The notes under the pieces are model-generated. The model saw only the letters and a list, made by a program, of their open reading frames with translations. It was not told the origin of the DNA and searched no databases. From positions 81,001 through 145,000 of the forward strand of contig JACYXH010000741.1 of the NCBI GenBank assembly GCA_026745465.1: a stretch of 64,000 nt of DNA. The letters run 5' to 3'. The DNA comes from Lota lota (taxonomy: Eukaryota; Chordata; Actinopteri; Gadiformes; Lotidae). Of the stretch, positions 1 through 13,245 are shown piece after piece (position 1 is the first letter of the stretch; every line of letters starts with the position of its first letter). A program made the position numbers and the translations under genes.

Positions 1-38
1 TTTATTATTTGTTTTACGCGTCATATACCACCTTTTTA

Positions 39-80
<42 letters not shown>

Positions 81-133
81 CACCCTAACCCCCTCCACAC
101 CTGGCACCACACACCCCTGGCTCCTCAGACCCC

Positions 134-171
<38 letters not shown>

Positions 172-557
172 AACCCTAACCATCTCTCCACCCTTGACCC
201 CCACCCTTTCCCCATGCCCCTTTGAAGATAGTCCCTGTTTCACCCTTTACCCTCAGACTCACCGGAGCCTCAGACTCACTTCCGGCGCCTCAGACCCACC
301 GGATCCTCAGGCATCACAGGCATCACAGACACTTCCGGGCCATCCTGCCTTTTTTTAACAAAGCGGATGTTTAGCAGGAATACAACTTCCGTTTGCTCAA
401 CATGGTTAACAAGGGTCAGACAGGTCAACACCGGTCAACACTGGGGCAGACAGGATGTTGTATGTGTGGTACTTCCGCTTTATCTGACCCCTGACCTGGG
501 TGTGGTTTTTGCTCTAAAGGGGAACTCTTATTAACTACTTATACTGTATATGGACAT
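1..557. other. Non-coding flank with two CA microsatellites
   Basis: CA tracts lie at about 42-77 and 136-170. The rest contains CCCTAACC-like and ACTTCCGG-like scattered motifs. No exon or ORF with protein character was seen on either strand. Confidence 0.6.
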
Positions 558-877
558 TGTTGTAGCTAATTAAATGACTGGTGGCTGGCTCGAATAAAAG
601 CTAAGACAAATGGATATCCGTAGTTGATTTATTTCATATGCTGCAGCATATAAAAGACACAGTTTCAAAGGCAACTCCACGCAGAGCAGAGTTCTGGAGA
701 AAAAGCGCCCTGAATAGAGGAGGGAAGCACTTTTTGTAGAGTGGAGTAAACATCTCAGAGATATCACTAGATGGCGCTATTTACCATCTATAACGGGTTC
801 AATGCACAGTTAAGGCCGGACACCTGGTCTGGGGAGAGGATATGCAGTCAAGAACAGATACATTGTTGTTACCCACC
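558..877 (-). mobile_element. Truncated LTR, family A (copy 1)
   Basis: This copy is in the minus orientation and matches the LTRs at 29,257-29,767 and 60,190-60,711. The LTR 3' end reads ...TACAACA on its own strand, with an AATAAA signal and the ATGGCGCYATCTAG block characteristic of the family. Similarity stops near 877, so the LTR 5' part is missing. No internal retroviral-type region is attached. The short ORF inside it is an artefact of the LTR and not a gene. Confidence 0.7.
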
Positions 878-1317
878 TTGACTGACGCATGGGGCAGTAG
901 TGTTGATGCGGCTACATGTATTGCACGCTTATGCTCTGTGTTCAGCCAGAGTAATTGTGAAATAGATTTGTGGATATTAGTTAGGTGTTTGTCTGTCTGA
1001 CTATAACAAAATTAATTCATTAGTATCTTCGTTGAGCTCTCATTAAGACAATGAACCATTCTGTTATTGTAACTGATGAATGAATCTGTCTGTATGGTTG
1101 TTTGCAATTAATAGGTTTATATATTGGTATTTTGTACTATATTGTTTGTTTTAAACCCGTATTATCAAATTATCAAAGGGCCTTTATTTTAATAGGCAAG
1201 TTTCTATGTCCCGAAGGCCAAGACTATTTCCATTTTATTCAAACAACGTAACAGATTTTCTTGATTTATTTCTGCTCCAGAAATCAGACAACACAGTGGT
1301 TGGGTGGAAGTAAGCAA
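878..1317. other. Non-coding spacer before the gypsy element
   Basis: AT-rich sequence without recognisable coding or repeat structure. It ends at the CATTA target duplication of the gypsy element. Confidence 0.5.
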
Positions 1318-1322
1318 CATTA

Positions 1323-1695
1323 TGTCACGGTTTCGGCCGAGGCGGCCCCGCCCCCTTGTTCGGGCAGGTTTCGGCGGTCGTCGTCTCCGGAGTACTAGCT
1401 GCCACCCCTCTATGTTTGTTGTTGATTGGTTTTGTCTGTGTGTCACACCTGTTTTGTGTTAGGTAATCAATCAGCATCTATTTAGTTTCCTTGTTGTCAG
1501 TTAGGTGTTGTGTGTAATTGTCCCATGTCATGTTGCTACGCTGCCTGTATTTTTGGTACGCTCTTTTGTGCATTCCTCCTGGTTCGTGTTTCAGGAGTAG
1601 ATTACCCACTTGTTTTTCACTAAAGTATATTTTGGACTTGACTTCTGACTCCTGCGCCTGATTTCACACCACACCTACCTTAGCAACCCGTGACA
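1323..1695 (+). repeat. Gypsy 5' LTR
   Basis: 373 bp, bounded by TGTCAC and GTGACA, with the target duplication CATTA immediately upstream. It matches the 3' LTR base for base on visual comparison. Confidence 0.95.
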
Positions 1696-1713
1696 GAATT
1701 ACACACCGGAATT

Positions 1714-4657
1714 ATGGAATCAGCAGGAGTCCCCACCGACATTATGGAGGAGCGTTTTCGCGGCCAAGAGGATCGTATTAACCATATCGGACACGCCTTG
1801 GACGGCGTAATAAATACCCTCCATCGATGGGAAACCAGCGGGGTACCCACACCCCCCCCTATCGCACCATCACCAGCGGACAGCCCGCCCGTCCAACTAC
1901 CGGAACCCAGTGGGATTCGGCTCGCGCTTCCGAGGGCGTACGACGGCACCGCTGCCGGGTGTCAGGGGTTCCTCCTACAAGTAGAACTCTACCTTGCCAC
2001 CATACACCCGGCGCCCTCGGGATTCGAGAGCGTTTCCGCCCTCATCTCCTGTCTCACCGGCAAGGCGTTGGAGTGGGCCAACGCCGAATGGAGGGGAATA
2101 GACGCCGCCACAGTCACCTATGCGGAGTTCTCCCGCCGCTTCCGTGCGGTCTTCGACCATCCACCAGAGGGGAAGGCGGCGGGGGGAGTGTCTATTCCAC
2201 CTCCGACAGGGGATGAGGAGCGGTCATGAGTTTGCGTTGGAGTTCCGGACTCTAGCGGCCGACGCAGGTTGGAATGAGAGGGCCCTCATCGACCACTTCA
2301 GATGTAGCCTTCGGGAGGACGTCCGCAGAGAGTTAGCGTGCAGGGATAATACACTAACATTTGACCAGCTGGTTGACATGGCCATTCGGCTGGACACCCT
2401 GCTCGCGACCCGCAGACGTTCCAGAGGGGGTTTTCCCATTCCACCCTCCAGCGCCTCCGAGCCGAGCCCTATGGAGCTTGGAGGTGCTGACGCTAGAGGG
2501 AGGAGAGGAGGGAACCCGAGGGGGGCAGTCTCCTGCACCAACTGTGGCCGCGGAGGGCACACCGCGGCTAGGTGCTGGGGAGGGTCCCCTCGTAAGGTAG
2601 ATGGCAGGACACACATTGGGGAGTTCTCCCAGGTGAGTAGGCGCCCTACTTACCCAGAGCTTTCTGTCGGCCACATTACATTACCTGTTTGTTTTCCACA
2701 GGTTGCACCACGTTCCCAGCATAAGGCGCTAGTAGATTCAGGCGCAGCTGGGAATTTTGTAGATCGTAATTTCTGTGTTAAGTTAGGGATTCCTCTCCTT
2801 CCAGTCGATAAACCCTTCCCTGTACATGCCTTAGATAGTCGTCCGTTAGGATCTGGGTTAATTAGGGAGGTCACGGCGCCACTTAGGATGATAACGCAGG
2901 GGGGTCATGAGGAGACGATTCAACTCTATCTGATCGACTCTCCTGCGTATCCGGTGGTACTGGGGCTTCCCTGGTTGATTACCCATGACCCTACGATCTC
3001 GTGGCGAGAGAAAGCTCTTAAAGGGTGGTCTGCTCAGTGTGAGGGGCTATGTCTGGGTGTTTCCGTAGGGGCGACCTCGGTGGAGAGCCCGAGCCAGATG
3101 CCAGCACTGCACATTCCGCTTGAGTATGAGGATTTGGCACTCGTATTTAGTAAGACCAGAGCGGCAAGGTTGCCACCTCATAGACAGGGGGATTGTGCGA
3201 TAGACCTCCAGACAGGAGCTGCGCTCCCGCGGAGCCATGTGTATCCGCTGTCACAGGAGGAGAAAAGGGCAATGGAGACATACATTGCCGAGTCTCTGAG
3301 ACAGGGATACATACGGACCTCCACTTCTCCCGCGTCCTCGAGCTTCTTTTTTGTGAAGAAAAAGGATGGAGGTTTGCGCCCATGTATTGATTACCGCGGT
3401 CTCAATCAGGTGACTGTGAAATATAGTTATCCACTCCCGCTGATTGCGACCATGACGGAATCATTACATGGGGCACGTTTTTTCACAAAATTGGATCTCA
3501 GGAGCGCATATAACTTGGTGCGTATTAGGGAGGGCGATGAGTGGAAGACAGCATTTAGTACTACCTCCGGCCATTACGAGTATCTCGTCATGCCATATGG
3601 GTTAATGAATGCTCCATCAGTCTTCCAATCGTTTGTGGATGAGATTTTCCGGGACATGCAGGCGCAGGGAGTAGTGGTGTACATAGACGATATCCTTGTG
3701 TACAGTTCTACTCGGGCCGAGCATGTAGCCCTGGTGCGCAGGGTATTGAGGAGACTGTTGGAGCATGACCTGTATGTCAAGGCCGAGAAATGTCTGTTCT
3801 TTCAGGAGTCAGTCTCTTTTTTGGGTTACCAGTTGTCTGCGTCAGGGGTGAGAATGGAGGTGGACCGAGTGTCCGCCGTGCGTAATTGGCAAACCCCAAC
3901 TACGGTTAAAGAGGTGCAGCGGTTCTTGGGTTTTGCGAATTATTACCGGAGGTTTATCCGGGGTTTTGGACAGGTGGCAGCTCCCATAACGTCTCTTCTT
4001 AAGGGGGGTCCGGTGCGTTTGCAGTGGTCGGCAGAGGCGGACAGGGCTTTTGGGAGACTGAAGGACCTGTTTACCTCGGCTCCGGTGCTAGCGCACCCGG
4101 ATCCCACGTTACCCTTCCAATTAGAGGTGGACGCGTCTGAGGTCGGTATCGGGGCAGTGCTCTCCCAACGGTCCGGCAAACCACCTAAGCTCCGCCCCTG
4201 TGCCTTTTATTCTAAAAAGCTCAGTTCGGCGGAGCGGAACTATGACGTAGGGGACAGGGAGCTGTTAGCCGTAGTACAGGCCCTAAAGGTGTGGAGGCAT
4301 TGGCTTGAGGGGGCTCAGCACCCTTTTCTCATTCAGACCGACCATCGTAACCTGGAATACATTCGGGCGGCGAGGAGACTGAATCCTCGCCAGGCTCGAT
4401 GGACTATGTTTCTCGCCCGGTTTGTGTTTAAGATCACTTACATTCCTGGGTCCCAGAACGGGAAGGCAGATGCCCTGTCCCGGCGGTATGACAGAGGGGC
4501 GTGGAGCCTATTCCCATACTACCGGAGTCTTGTCTGGTGGCACCGGTGGTGTGGGAGGTCGATGCGGAGATCGAGCGAGCCTTACGTACCGATCCTAGCC
4601 CTCCACAGTGTCCGGTGGGTCGGACGTACGTCCCGCTCGAGGTTCGGGATCGGCTGA
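1714..4657 (+). pseudogene. Gypsy gag, protease, RT and RNase H (frame-broken)
   Basis: The first ATG in the gag frame is at 1714; a GTG-initiated reading from 1690 would begin inside the LTR. Gag runs in one frame to about 2190, then continues in the next frame after a G-run near 2185 (one base extra, or two fewer). The CCHC knuckle CxxCxxxxHxxxxC is at about 2534-2575. The protease motif VDSGAAGNF is at about 2732. The RT catalytic motif YIDDILVYS is at about 3680-3706 and the RNase H motif DASEVGIGAVL at about 4129. The frame breaks again near 4495-4520, beside a GGGG run, and the out-of-frame tail ends at 4657. The element is described here as found, not repaired. Confidence 0.9.
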
Positions 4658-4659
4658 TA

Positions 4660-6073
4660 AATTGAGCTCACACGTCCCCCTCCTCTGGACATCCAGGTAT
4701 TGGCCGGACAGTGCACTGCCTTAGTACGAAGTACTGGTGGCCAACGTTAGCCAGGGATGTGAGGGTTTATGTCTCCTCCTGCTCAGTGTGTGCCCAGTGT
4801 AAGGCGCCCAGACATTTGCCCAGGGGGAAATTACAACCCCTGCCCGTTCCACAACGACCCTGGTCCCACCTCTCGGTGGACTTTATTACAGACCATCCCC
4901 TCTCACAGGAGAATACTACCATCCTGGTCGTTGTGGATCGGTTCTCGAAGTCCTGTCGTCTTCTTCCCATGCCGGGTCTTCCTACTGCCCTACAGACCGC
5001 TGAGGCTCTATTTACTCACGTCTTCCGGCATTACGGGGTACCCGAGGATATAGTGTCCGATCGAGGCCCCCAGTTTACCTCCAGGGTCTGGAGAGCCTTT
5101 ATGGAACGGTTGGGGGTCTCGGTGAGCCTTACCTCGGGTTACCACCCGGAGAGTAATGGGCAGGTCGAACGTGTCAACCAGGATGTGGGTAGGTTTCTGA
5201 GGTCATATTGTCAGGGCCGGCCGGAGGAGTGGGCGAGATATGTGCCCTGGGCCGAGATGGCACAGAACTCTCTCCGCCACTCCTCCACAGGACTAACTCC
5301 TTTCCAGTGTGTGTTAGGGTACCAGCCGGTTCTGGCTCCTTGGCATGAGAGCCAGATCGAGGCCCCTGCTGTGGATGAGTGGGTGCGGCGCTCGGAGGAG
5401 ACGTGGAACGCTGCACACGTCCATCTGCAGCGAGCCATCCGTCGACAGAAGACGAGCGCCGACCTACACCGCAGTGAGGGGCCAGTGTACGCACCTGGAG
5501 ATCGAGTCTGGCTCTCAACCAGAAACCTGCCCCTCCGCCTGCCCTGCCGGAAGCTGGGTCGGCGGTTTGTGGGGCCATTTAAAGTCCTGAGGAGATTGAA
5601 CGAGGTGTGTTACAGGTTACAACTGCCCATTGATTACCAGAATATTAACCCCTCGTTCCATGTGTCTCTCCTCAGGCCGGTGGTAGCTGGTCCACTCCAG
5701 GATTTTGAGATTGAGGAGACTCCTCCGCCCCCGTTGGACATCGAGGGGGCTCCGGCGTACTCTGTTCGTACCATCCTGGACTCGAGACGCCAGGATGGGG
5801 GGTCTCCAATATCTCGTGGAGTGGGAGGGGTATGGTCCGGAGGAGCGGTGCTGGGTGCCGAGGAGGGACATTCTGGATCCGTCCCTGCTGACCGAATTCC
5901 ATCGTGGTCATCCTGCGCGCCCTGCTCCGCGTCCTCCGGGTCGTCCCCGAGGCCGGGGGCGGCGCACGGCTGGAGCCGCGCGTCAAGGGGGGGGTACTGT
6001 CACGGTTTCGGCCGAGGCGGCCCCGCCCCCTTGTTCGGGCAGGTTTCGGCGGTCGTCGTCTCCGGAGTACTAG
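4660..6073 (+). pseudogene. Gypsy integrase and chromodomain (frame-broken)
   Basis: Similarity to the gypsy integrase linker is already in this frame from about 4522, but an in-frame TGA lies at 4669-4671. From there the frame is open through the zinc-binding CSVCAQC motif and the DDE core: VDFITD, then SDRGPQF, then [14 protein letters not shown] frame break at the G6 run near 5795 moves the chromodomain ([12 protein letters not shown]) to another frame, which stays open to 6073 inside the 3' LTR. All three frame breaks in the element lie in or beside G runs. Confidence 0.88.
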
Positions 6074-6370
6074 CTGCCACCCCTCTATGTTTGTTGTTGA
6101 TTGGTTTTGTCTGTGTGTCACACCTGTTTTGTGTTAGGTAATCAATCAGCATCTATTTAGTTTCCTTGTTGTCAGTTAGGTGTTGTGTGTAATTGTCCCA
6201 TGTCATGTTGCTACGCTGCCTGTATTTTTGGTACGCTCTTTTGTGCATTCCTCCTGGTTCGTGTTTCAGGAGTAGATTACCCACTTGTTTTTCACTAAAG
6301 TATATTTTGGACTTGACTTCTGACTCCTGCGCCTGATTTCACACCACACCTACCTTAGCAACCCGTGACA
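5998..6370 (+). repeat. Gypsy 3' LTR
   Basis: 373-bp partner of the 5' LTR, preceded by a purine tract and followed by the CATTA duplication at 6371-6375. Confidence 0.95.
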
Positions 6371-6375
6371 CATTA

Positions 6376-6990
6376 AACTTACACACCGTTACACACTTCT
6401 GATGCAATGTAATCAAATACATTTCAAGCTTGTTATTCTTATGTTACCCTACTTTTTGACTCGACTCTATAATAGGAAAATTAGGCTGGTGAGAAATCGA
6501 TGAGGTATTGGGAGTCTGAATTTAATAATTCAACGTGATTAGGCGTTTGTGTTGTGTTTAACCATTTAATACAACTGTATTATCGGATCCTACTCCATTT
6601 AACACCTGAGTTTATATTGCATCGTATACTGGAGTATGATCTCCACTATACAATACACAATGGACAGTATGATGGTCCTTTTGAAATGTTGTATTGTAAT
6701 AACAAAAGACAAAAACTTTTCATTTAACTTATACATACACACACATGATAGCATGTATTTTTCATGGACCATATCCAAGACAATCAACAAAGTAACAAAA
6801 TAATATGTACATTTTCTACAAATTTACAGTGACAAGCCAATCAGGAGATACAGCGAATGCAATAATCCACCCTTCCTCCTCCTCCTCCTCCTCCTCCTCC
6901 TCACTCTGGAGTGGATCGGAGGACCGGGGGGGGGGGGGGGGGGGGGGGGGAAGGGGGAAGCAGGCATGCGGGGGCAGGGTAGGTGTGGAC
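6376..6990. other. 3' UTR/flank of the cadherin gene with CCT and poly-G tracts
   Basis: This is probably the 3' UTR of the minus-strand cadherin. It holds a CCT tract at about 6872-6902 and a G run of roughly 24 bases at about 6927-6950. No AATAAA was seen on the minus strand; an ATTAAA variant lies near 6518. Confidence 0.4.
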
Positions 6991-8783
6991 CTAATCGTCG
7001 CTGCCGCCCCCGTACAGGTCGGCCAGCCTGCGGAAGCGGGGGCCCCAGTCCCCCAAGAAGTCGTACTCCTGGTCACTGCAGCTGGAGGACGAGTGCAGGG
7101 GGCTGAGGGAGCCGGCCACCGAGCTGCCGCCCTCGTAGTCGAACACCAGCAGGGAGTCGTAGGGCGGCGTCGCCGGGTCGCTGTCCGCCGCCTTCAGGCC
7201 CTGCAGCACAAGACACGTCGAGGCCTCTCATTAGCGTCGCCCTGAATCACCTCAAGTCCTCTCGTTAGCGTCGCCCTGAATCACGGCCTCTCGTTAGCAT
7301 ACCCCTGAATAACGGCCTCTCGTTAGCGTCGCCCTGAATCACGGCCTCTCGTTAGCATAGCCCTGAATCACGGCCTCTCGTTAGCATAGCCCTGAATCAC
7401 AGCCTCTTGTTAGCGTCGCCCTGAATCACGGCCTCTCGTTAGCATAGCCCTGAATCAAGTCCTCTCGTTAGCATAGCCCTGAATCACGGCCTCTCGTTAG
7501 CATAGCCCTGAATCACGGCCTCTCGTTAGCATAGCCCTGAATCACGGCCTCTCGTTAGCGTCGCCCTGAATCACGGCCTCTCGTTAGCATAGCCCTGAAT
7601 CACGGCCTCTCGTTAGCATAGCCCTGAATCACGGCCTCTCGTTAGCGTCGCCCTGAATCTCGGCCTCTCGTTAGCATAGCCCTGAATCATGGCCTCTCGT
7701 TAGCGTCGCCCTGAATCACGGCCTCTCGTTAGCATAGCCCTGAATCACCTCGAGTCCTCTCGTTAGCGTCGCCCTGAATCACGGCCTCTCGTTAGCATAG
7801 CCCTGAATCACGGCCTCTCGTTAGCATAGCCCTGAATCACGGCCTCTCGTTAGCATAGCCCTGAATAACCTCGAGTCCTCTCGTTAGCATCGCCCTACAA
7901 TTGATTTGACAGGGCCAGTACACATTAAAACATTTCTGTAAAGGTGTCAGAGTTGACCAGGAAGGCTAGTTTAGATGTGCAGACCCTGGGCAGGTACATA
8001 ATGTGTTTGAGACAGAGACTGAAGAAAGAAAGTTTCATGAGAATTTATTCTGTATTGTCCTGTATTCCTGAGAGGACGTGTGTGTGTGTGGTTGCGATTT
8101 GCTCATCTCTCTATCCCTACTGGACAGGAAGCTGAACTAACAGCAGGGGGCATGAGAGAGAGAATATAATGGGGGGGGGGAGGGGGGATACCAGAGGAGG
8201 AGAAAAGAAATACGGAGATATCTGTTGGGGAGCCCCAGAGTCTGGGGGATCATTTAACACAGTGGATCTACCTCCAGTGAGTTAGCGAGGCTGTGACTAC
8301 ATGTGAAGGTGGCTAATCCAAATCATTAGCAGGCCTAATTAAGATGTCTGTCCCCCCCCCGTCCCCCCCCCGTCCCCCCACTCGGCCCTGCTTAGCCTCA
8401 AATAAACCTCGTGTGTCTCTCTCTTCAGCGCTTGTCCTTATCCTTCTACTAGTCAAACATCCTTAGAGATATTATTATTATTATACAATTATCTGTTCAA
8501 AAGGTGGTCAATAGATTTGAGGGATGATGTGTGCTTGTTTGTTTTGCTTTACTTCCTTTCCTTCCTTCCTTCCACAAACAGTCTCTGAAGACGTGTCCCT
8601 CCGCTGAACCTTTATTGAGTCCAACGCACCTCGTGAATGAAGTCCCTGATCTCCCCCGGGTGGGGGGGGGGCGGCGGAGCGGACGGGGTACTGGTGGTCG
8701 TGGGGCAGGGGCCTCTCATCCAGGCGCCGGACGCCCACCTTCACATCTGGCTGCTGCAGCTGACCCAGGTCATAGTGCTGCAT

Positions 8784-8826
<43 letters not shown>

Positions 8827-11800
8827 TACGCACACAGATATACACATACACACTCACACACAGATATACACATACACACACACACACAGATATACACACA
8901 CACACACACACACACACAGATACACACACACACACACACACACACACAGTTAAAGAAAAACAATGTTCTACATCCTATTGGTAAAACCCATGCACCAATG
9001 CCAGGCTAAAATACTGTATTATCAGATAATATTATCAAAGATCACATACACCTTTTTTATTGTGCAATGTTATGACAGAAGAAGGTGATGCAGATGTTTT
9101 CCACAGAACCGGGTGTGTTTGTGTGCAGGGGGGGTTTGGTTGCAGATTTTAAAAACCCGTTGACGGAGCAACCAAAACAGTTTGAGTATAGAAATAGTAT
9201 AAGAATGTATAGAAAACTGAAATTTGCACAGAAGGCAAGATGTTTTTTTTACTTTACAACCGACCGAATTCGGCGAGAGCGACACCTAGTTATTCAATCT
9301 GTTTGGCTGAATGTTTCGGAACAAAGTACGGCCGCGCCCATATGTGGAAACCAATTCCTGCCCACCCAAGGCCAGCCTGATAACCACTGCGTACGCAAAC
9401 CTGACCGTCTGGATGCTCGCACAAGGCTAGTCCATGTCTTCCCAAGAGCACCGTTTGAACAAGCAAGGGACTGAACGGCCGTCTTTCTGGTGACAACTTG
9501 TAAGAATCCACCAGCCTCAGCTGTATAGGGTTAGGTTAGGGTGGGTTAGGTTAGGGTAGGGTAGGTTAGGGTAGGGTAGGGTGGGTTAGGTTAGGGTGGG
9601 TTAGGTTAGGGTAGGGTGGGTTAGGTTAGGTGGGTTAGGGTGGGTTAGGTTAGGGTTAGGTTAGGGTGGGGTGGGTTAGGTTAGGGTGGGGTGGGTTAGG
9701 TTAGGGTGGGTTAGGGTAGGGTGGGTTAGGTTAGGGTGGGTTAGGTTAGGGTGGGTTAGGTTAGGGTGGGTAGGACAAAGAGGTGTAATTACCTGGTCTT
9801 CCTCTCCGCCCCCCTGCTCGCAGTACGTCAGGATGTTGTCTCGCTCCACCTCCTCTGGGCGGATGAGGGTCTGCTTGGCCTGCCCCTCCTTGTCCCTCCT
9901 CTTCATCCACATCACTAACATCAGCAGCATCCCTGCGGCCGGGAGACAGGAGCAGGCTCATTCAAAACGTCAACGTTTGTCCGGTTGAACATGACCGATG
10001 GTCATCCTTGGGGGGTCGGGGGGGGGAGGCTCCCCGAGCGCTTATGGAACAGGAAATCAAGGCCGTTATGGACTACGCTCCGACGACTACCCTCGCCAAT
10101 GACTTGAATTGGGGGGGGGGGGGGGGGGGATGCCGCACTTTCCGCTTGGAACCTTCTACATAGTTGTGTTGCCGTGGTTACCACTGGGTGGTTTTGATAA
10201 AGTGTTTTAGTAATGAAAGCATTTAGCAGCTATTTCTCAAATAAACCAAAAGGTCCTACCTACTCATGATGCACGGAACGGATTGGTGTTTGAATAAACA
10301 TGAACTCAACAGGGATTTCTTTCTTTCATTTTCTGGCAATCTGTCACCCTGAATAGCACAGGTGTGATTTCTTACTTAATTTTTTTTTATTATAATATTA
10401 TTATTTAGTATTAAAATATTAATTTATATACCTATTTTTTTTACTCTATATATACATACATACTCTCTTTATAGCACAGGTGTGATTTCTTATTTTTTTT
10501 TATGTTATTATTCTAAATATGAATAAATACTAAATATCTAATATTAAAATATAAATTTTTATATTTTTACTCTCTATATACTCTTTATAGCACAGGTGTG
10601 ATTTCCTATTTTTTCCTAACCACCACCACCCCCATCACCACCACCACAGAGCACCTAACCACCACCACCCCCACAGAGCACCTAACCACCACCACCACCA
10701 CAGAGCACCTAACCACCACCACCCCCATCACCACCACCACAGAGCACCTAACCACCACCACCCCCATCACCACCACCACAGAGCACCTAACCACCACCAC
10801 CCCCATCACCACCACCACAGAGCACCTAACCACCACCACCCCCATCACCACCACCAGAGCACCTAACCACCACCACCCCCATCACCACCCCCACAGAGCA
10901 CCTAACCACCACCACCCCCATCACCACCACCACAGAGCACCTAACCACCACCACCCCATCACCACCACCACAGAGCACCTAACCACCACCACCCCCATCA
11001 CCACCACCACAGAGCACCTAACCACCACCACCCCCATCACCACCACCACAGAGCACCTAACCACCACCACCCCCATCACCACCACCACAGAGCACCTAAC
11101 CACCACCACCCCCATCACCACCACCACAGAGCACCTAACCACCACCACCCCCATAGAGCACCTAACCACCACCACCCCCATCACCACCACCACAGAGCAC
11201 CTAACCACCACCACCCCCATCACCACCACCACAGAGCACCTAACCACCACCACCACCACCCACCACCCCCATCACCACCACCACAGAGCACCTAACCACC
11301 ACCACCCCCATCACCACCACCACAGAGCACCTAACCACCACCACCCCCATCACCACCACCACAGAGCACCTAACCACCACCACCCCCATCACCACCACCA
11401 CAGAGCACCTAACCACCACCACCCCCATCACCACCACCACACCACAGAGCACCTAACCACCACCACCCCCATCACCACCACCACAGAGCACCTAACCACC
11501 ACCACCCCCATCACCACCACCACAGAGCACCTAACCACCACCACCCCCATCACCACCACCACAGAGCACCTAACCACCCCCATCACCACCACCACAGAGC
11601 ACCTAACCACCACCACCCCCATCACCACCACCACAGAGCACCTAACCACCACCACCCCCATCACCACCACCACAGAGCACCTAACCACCACCACCCCCAT
11701 CACCACCACCACAGAGCACCTAACCACCACCACCCCCATCACCACCACCACAGAGCACCTAACCACCACCACCCCCATCACCACCACCACAGAGCACCTA

Positions 11801-13183
11801 ACCACCACCACCCCATCACCACCACCACAGAGCACCTAACCACCACCACCCCCATCACCACCACCACAGAGCACCTAACCACCACCACCCCCATCACCAC
11901 CACCACAGAGCACCTAACCACCACCACCCCCATCACCACCACCACAGAGCACCTAACCACCACCACCCATCACCACCACCACAGAGCACCTAACCACCAC
12001 CACCCCCATCACCACCACCACAGAGCACCTAACCACCACCACCCCCATCACCACCCCCACAGAGCACCTAACCACCACCACCACCCCCATCACCACCACC
12101 ACAGAGCAGTTGTCCGACGTTATTTGCCGTCAACAATTTGCATCAACCCTGAAGGAAGTGGATCTCAGGAGCATCGCTCAGCGCCTTTGGACGACGTGTC
12201 TAACTTATCCTGTGGACCTGTGTGTGTGTGTGTGTGTGTGTGTGCAGGCTCACCCAGCATCACGATGACGGCTCCGGTTCCCAGGCCGGCGGCGATGGCG
12301 GTGTGCTGAGCGCCCACACAGAGGCCGCGCCCATCGCACCGGCACACCCTGACGCGCAGGTAGGAGGTGTCGGACAGCTGGCCCGCGTCCGTGACGACCA
12401 CAGCCACCGTGTAGACGCCGCTCTCCAGGAAGGGGAGGCGCAGGCGCAGCTGAGCTTGTTCCCCTGGGGCCAGGAGGAGCACACATGTCTTACTGATCGC
12501 TGAGGGTCCATCTGTGTGTGTGTGTGTGTGTGTGTGTGTTCATTTGTAGAGCGAGACTCAACACATGCGGTTTAGATTGCACACGCACTAAACCCTAAAG
12601 GGTTAACCGTGACCCTTTAGGGTTCTTTAGGGTCCTTTAGGGTCAGGGTTTACCCTAAAGGGTTAACCCTGACCCTTTAGGGTCCTTTAGGAATAAAATG
12701 TGCGTGGCTTCATTCACACGCCCCATACCGCACTGATCGATACGAATGAATTATTAGCACACATGCTAACAGGCTAGCACGCTAACGGGACACGTCGACG
12801 GCTAACACAGACGCGTGACCGCGGTCCCCGGTCGACGTGGCAACGCCGACACTGACCGTCGAGGCGCGCGAGCGTCCAGTTGCGGCGGGGGTCCGGGGGC
12901 CGGTCGGCCAGTCGGAAGGCAAAGGGCCCGGCGTTGGGCGCCAGGTCGGGGTCGGCGGCCGTGATGTTGACGCCGCGGGGCTCCGGCCGGTCGCACGTCT
13001 CCACCTCGGGGGGGGACACGCGGGGCGCGTTGTCGTTGACGTCCAGCAGGCGTACCTGCAGGGTGCCTGTGCCACTGGCAGGGGGGGTTCCTGAAAGGAA
13101 ATCACACAGGGCCACCCGGGGTCAAGTACACAAATAGGGGGCGGCGTGAGGTGGGGGTGGGGTGTGGCTTTGCATGGGCTGTA

Positions 13184-13245
<62 letters not shown>

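Larger units (their letters stand above)
1318..6375 (+). mobile_element. Ty3/gypsy LTR retrotransposon, near full length
   Basis: Two 373-bp LTRs (1323-1695, 5998-6370) begin TGTCACGG and end CCGTGACA, and they are flanked by the 5-bp duplication CATTA (1318-1322 and 6371-6375). The internal region encodes, in order, gag with a CCHC knuckle, aspartic protease, reverse transcriptase, RNase H, integrase and a C-terminal chromodomain, which is the Ty3/gypsy (chromovirus-like) order. A G-rich polypurine tract lies directly before the 3' LTR (about 5985-5994). By eye the two LTRs show no difference, so the insertion is recent, yet the coding region has three frame breaks and one stop codon. Confidence 0.95.

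Noticed and set aside
7203..7900. CRISPR-like repeat array
   Set aside because: Units are directly contiguous without unique spacers, in an animal genome; it is a minisatellite.
10598..11839. 413-codon Thr/Pro-rich plus-strand ORF
   Set aside because: It is entirely a 39-bp minisatellite inside a cadherin intron, with no gene-like flanks.
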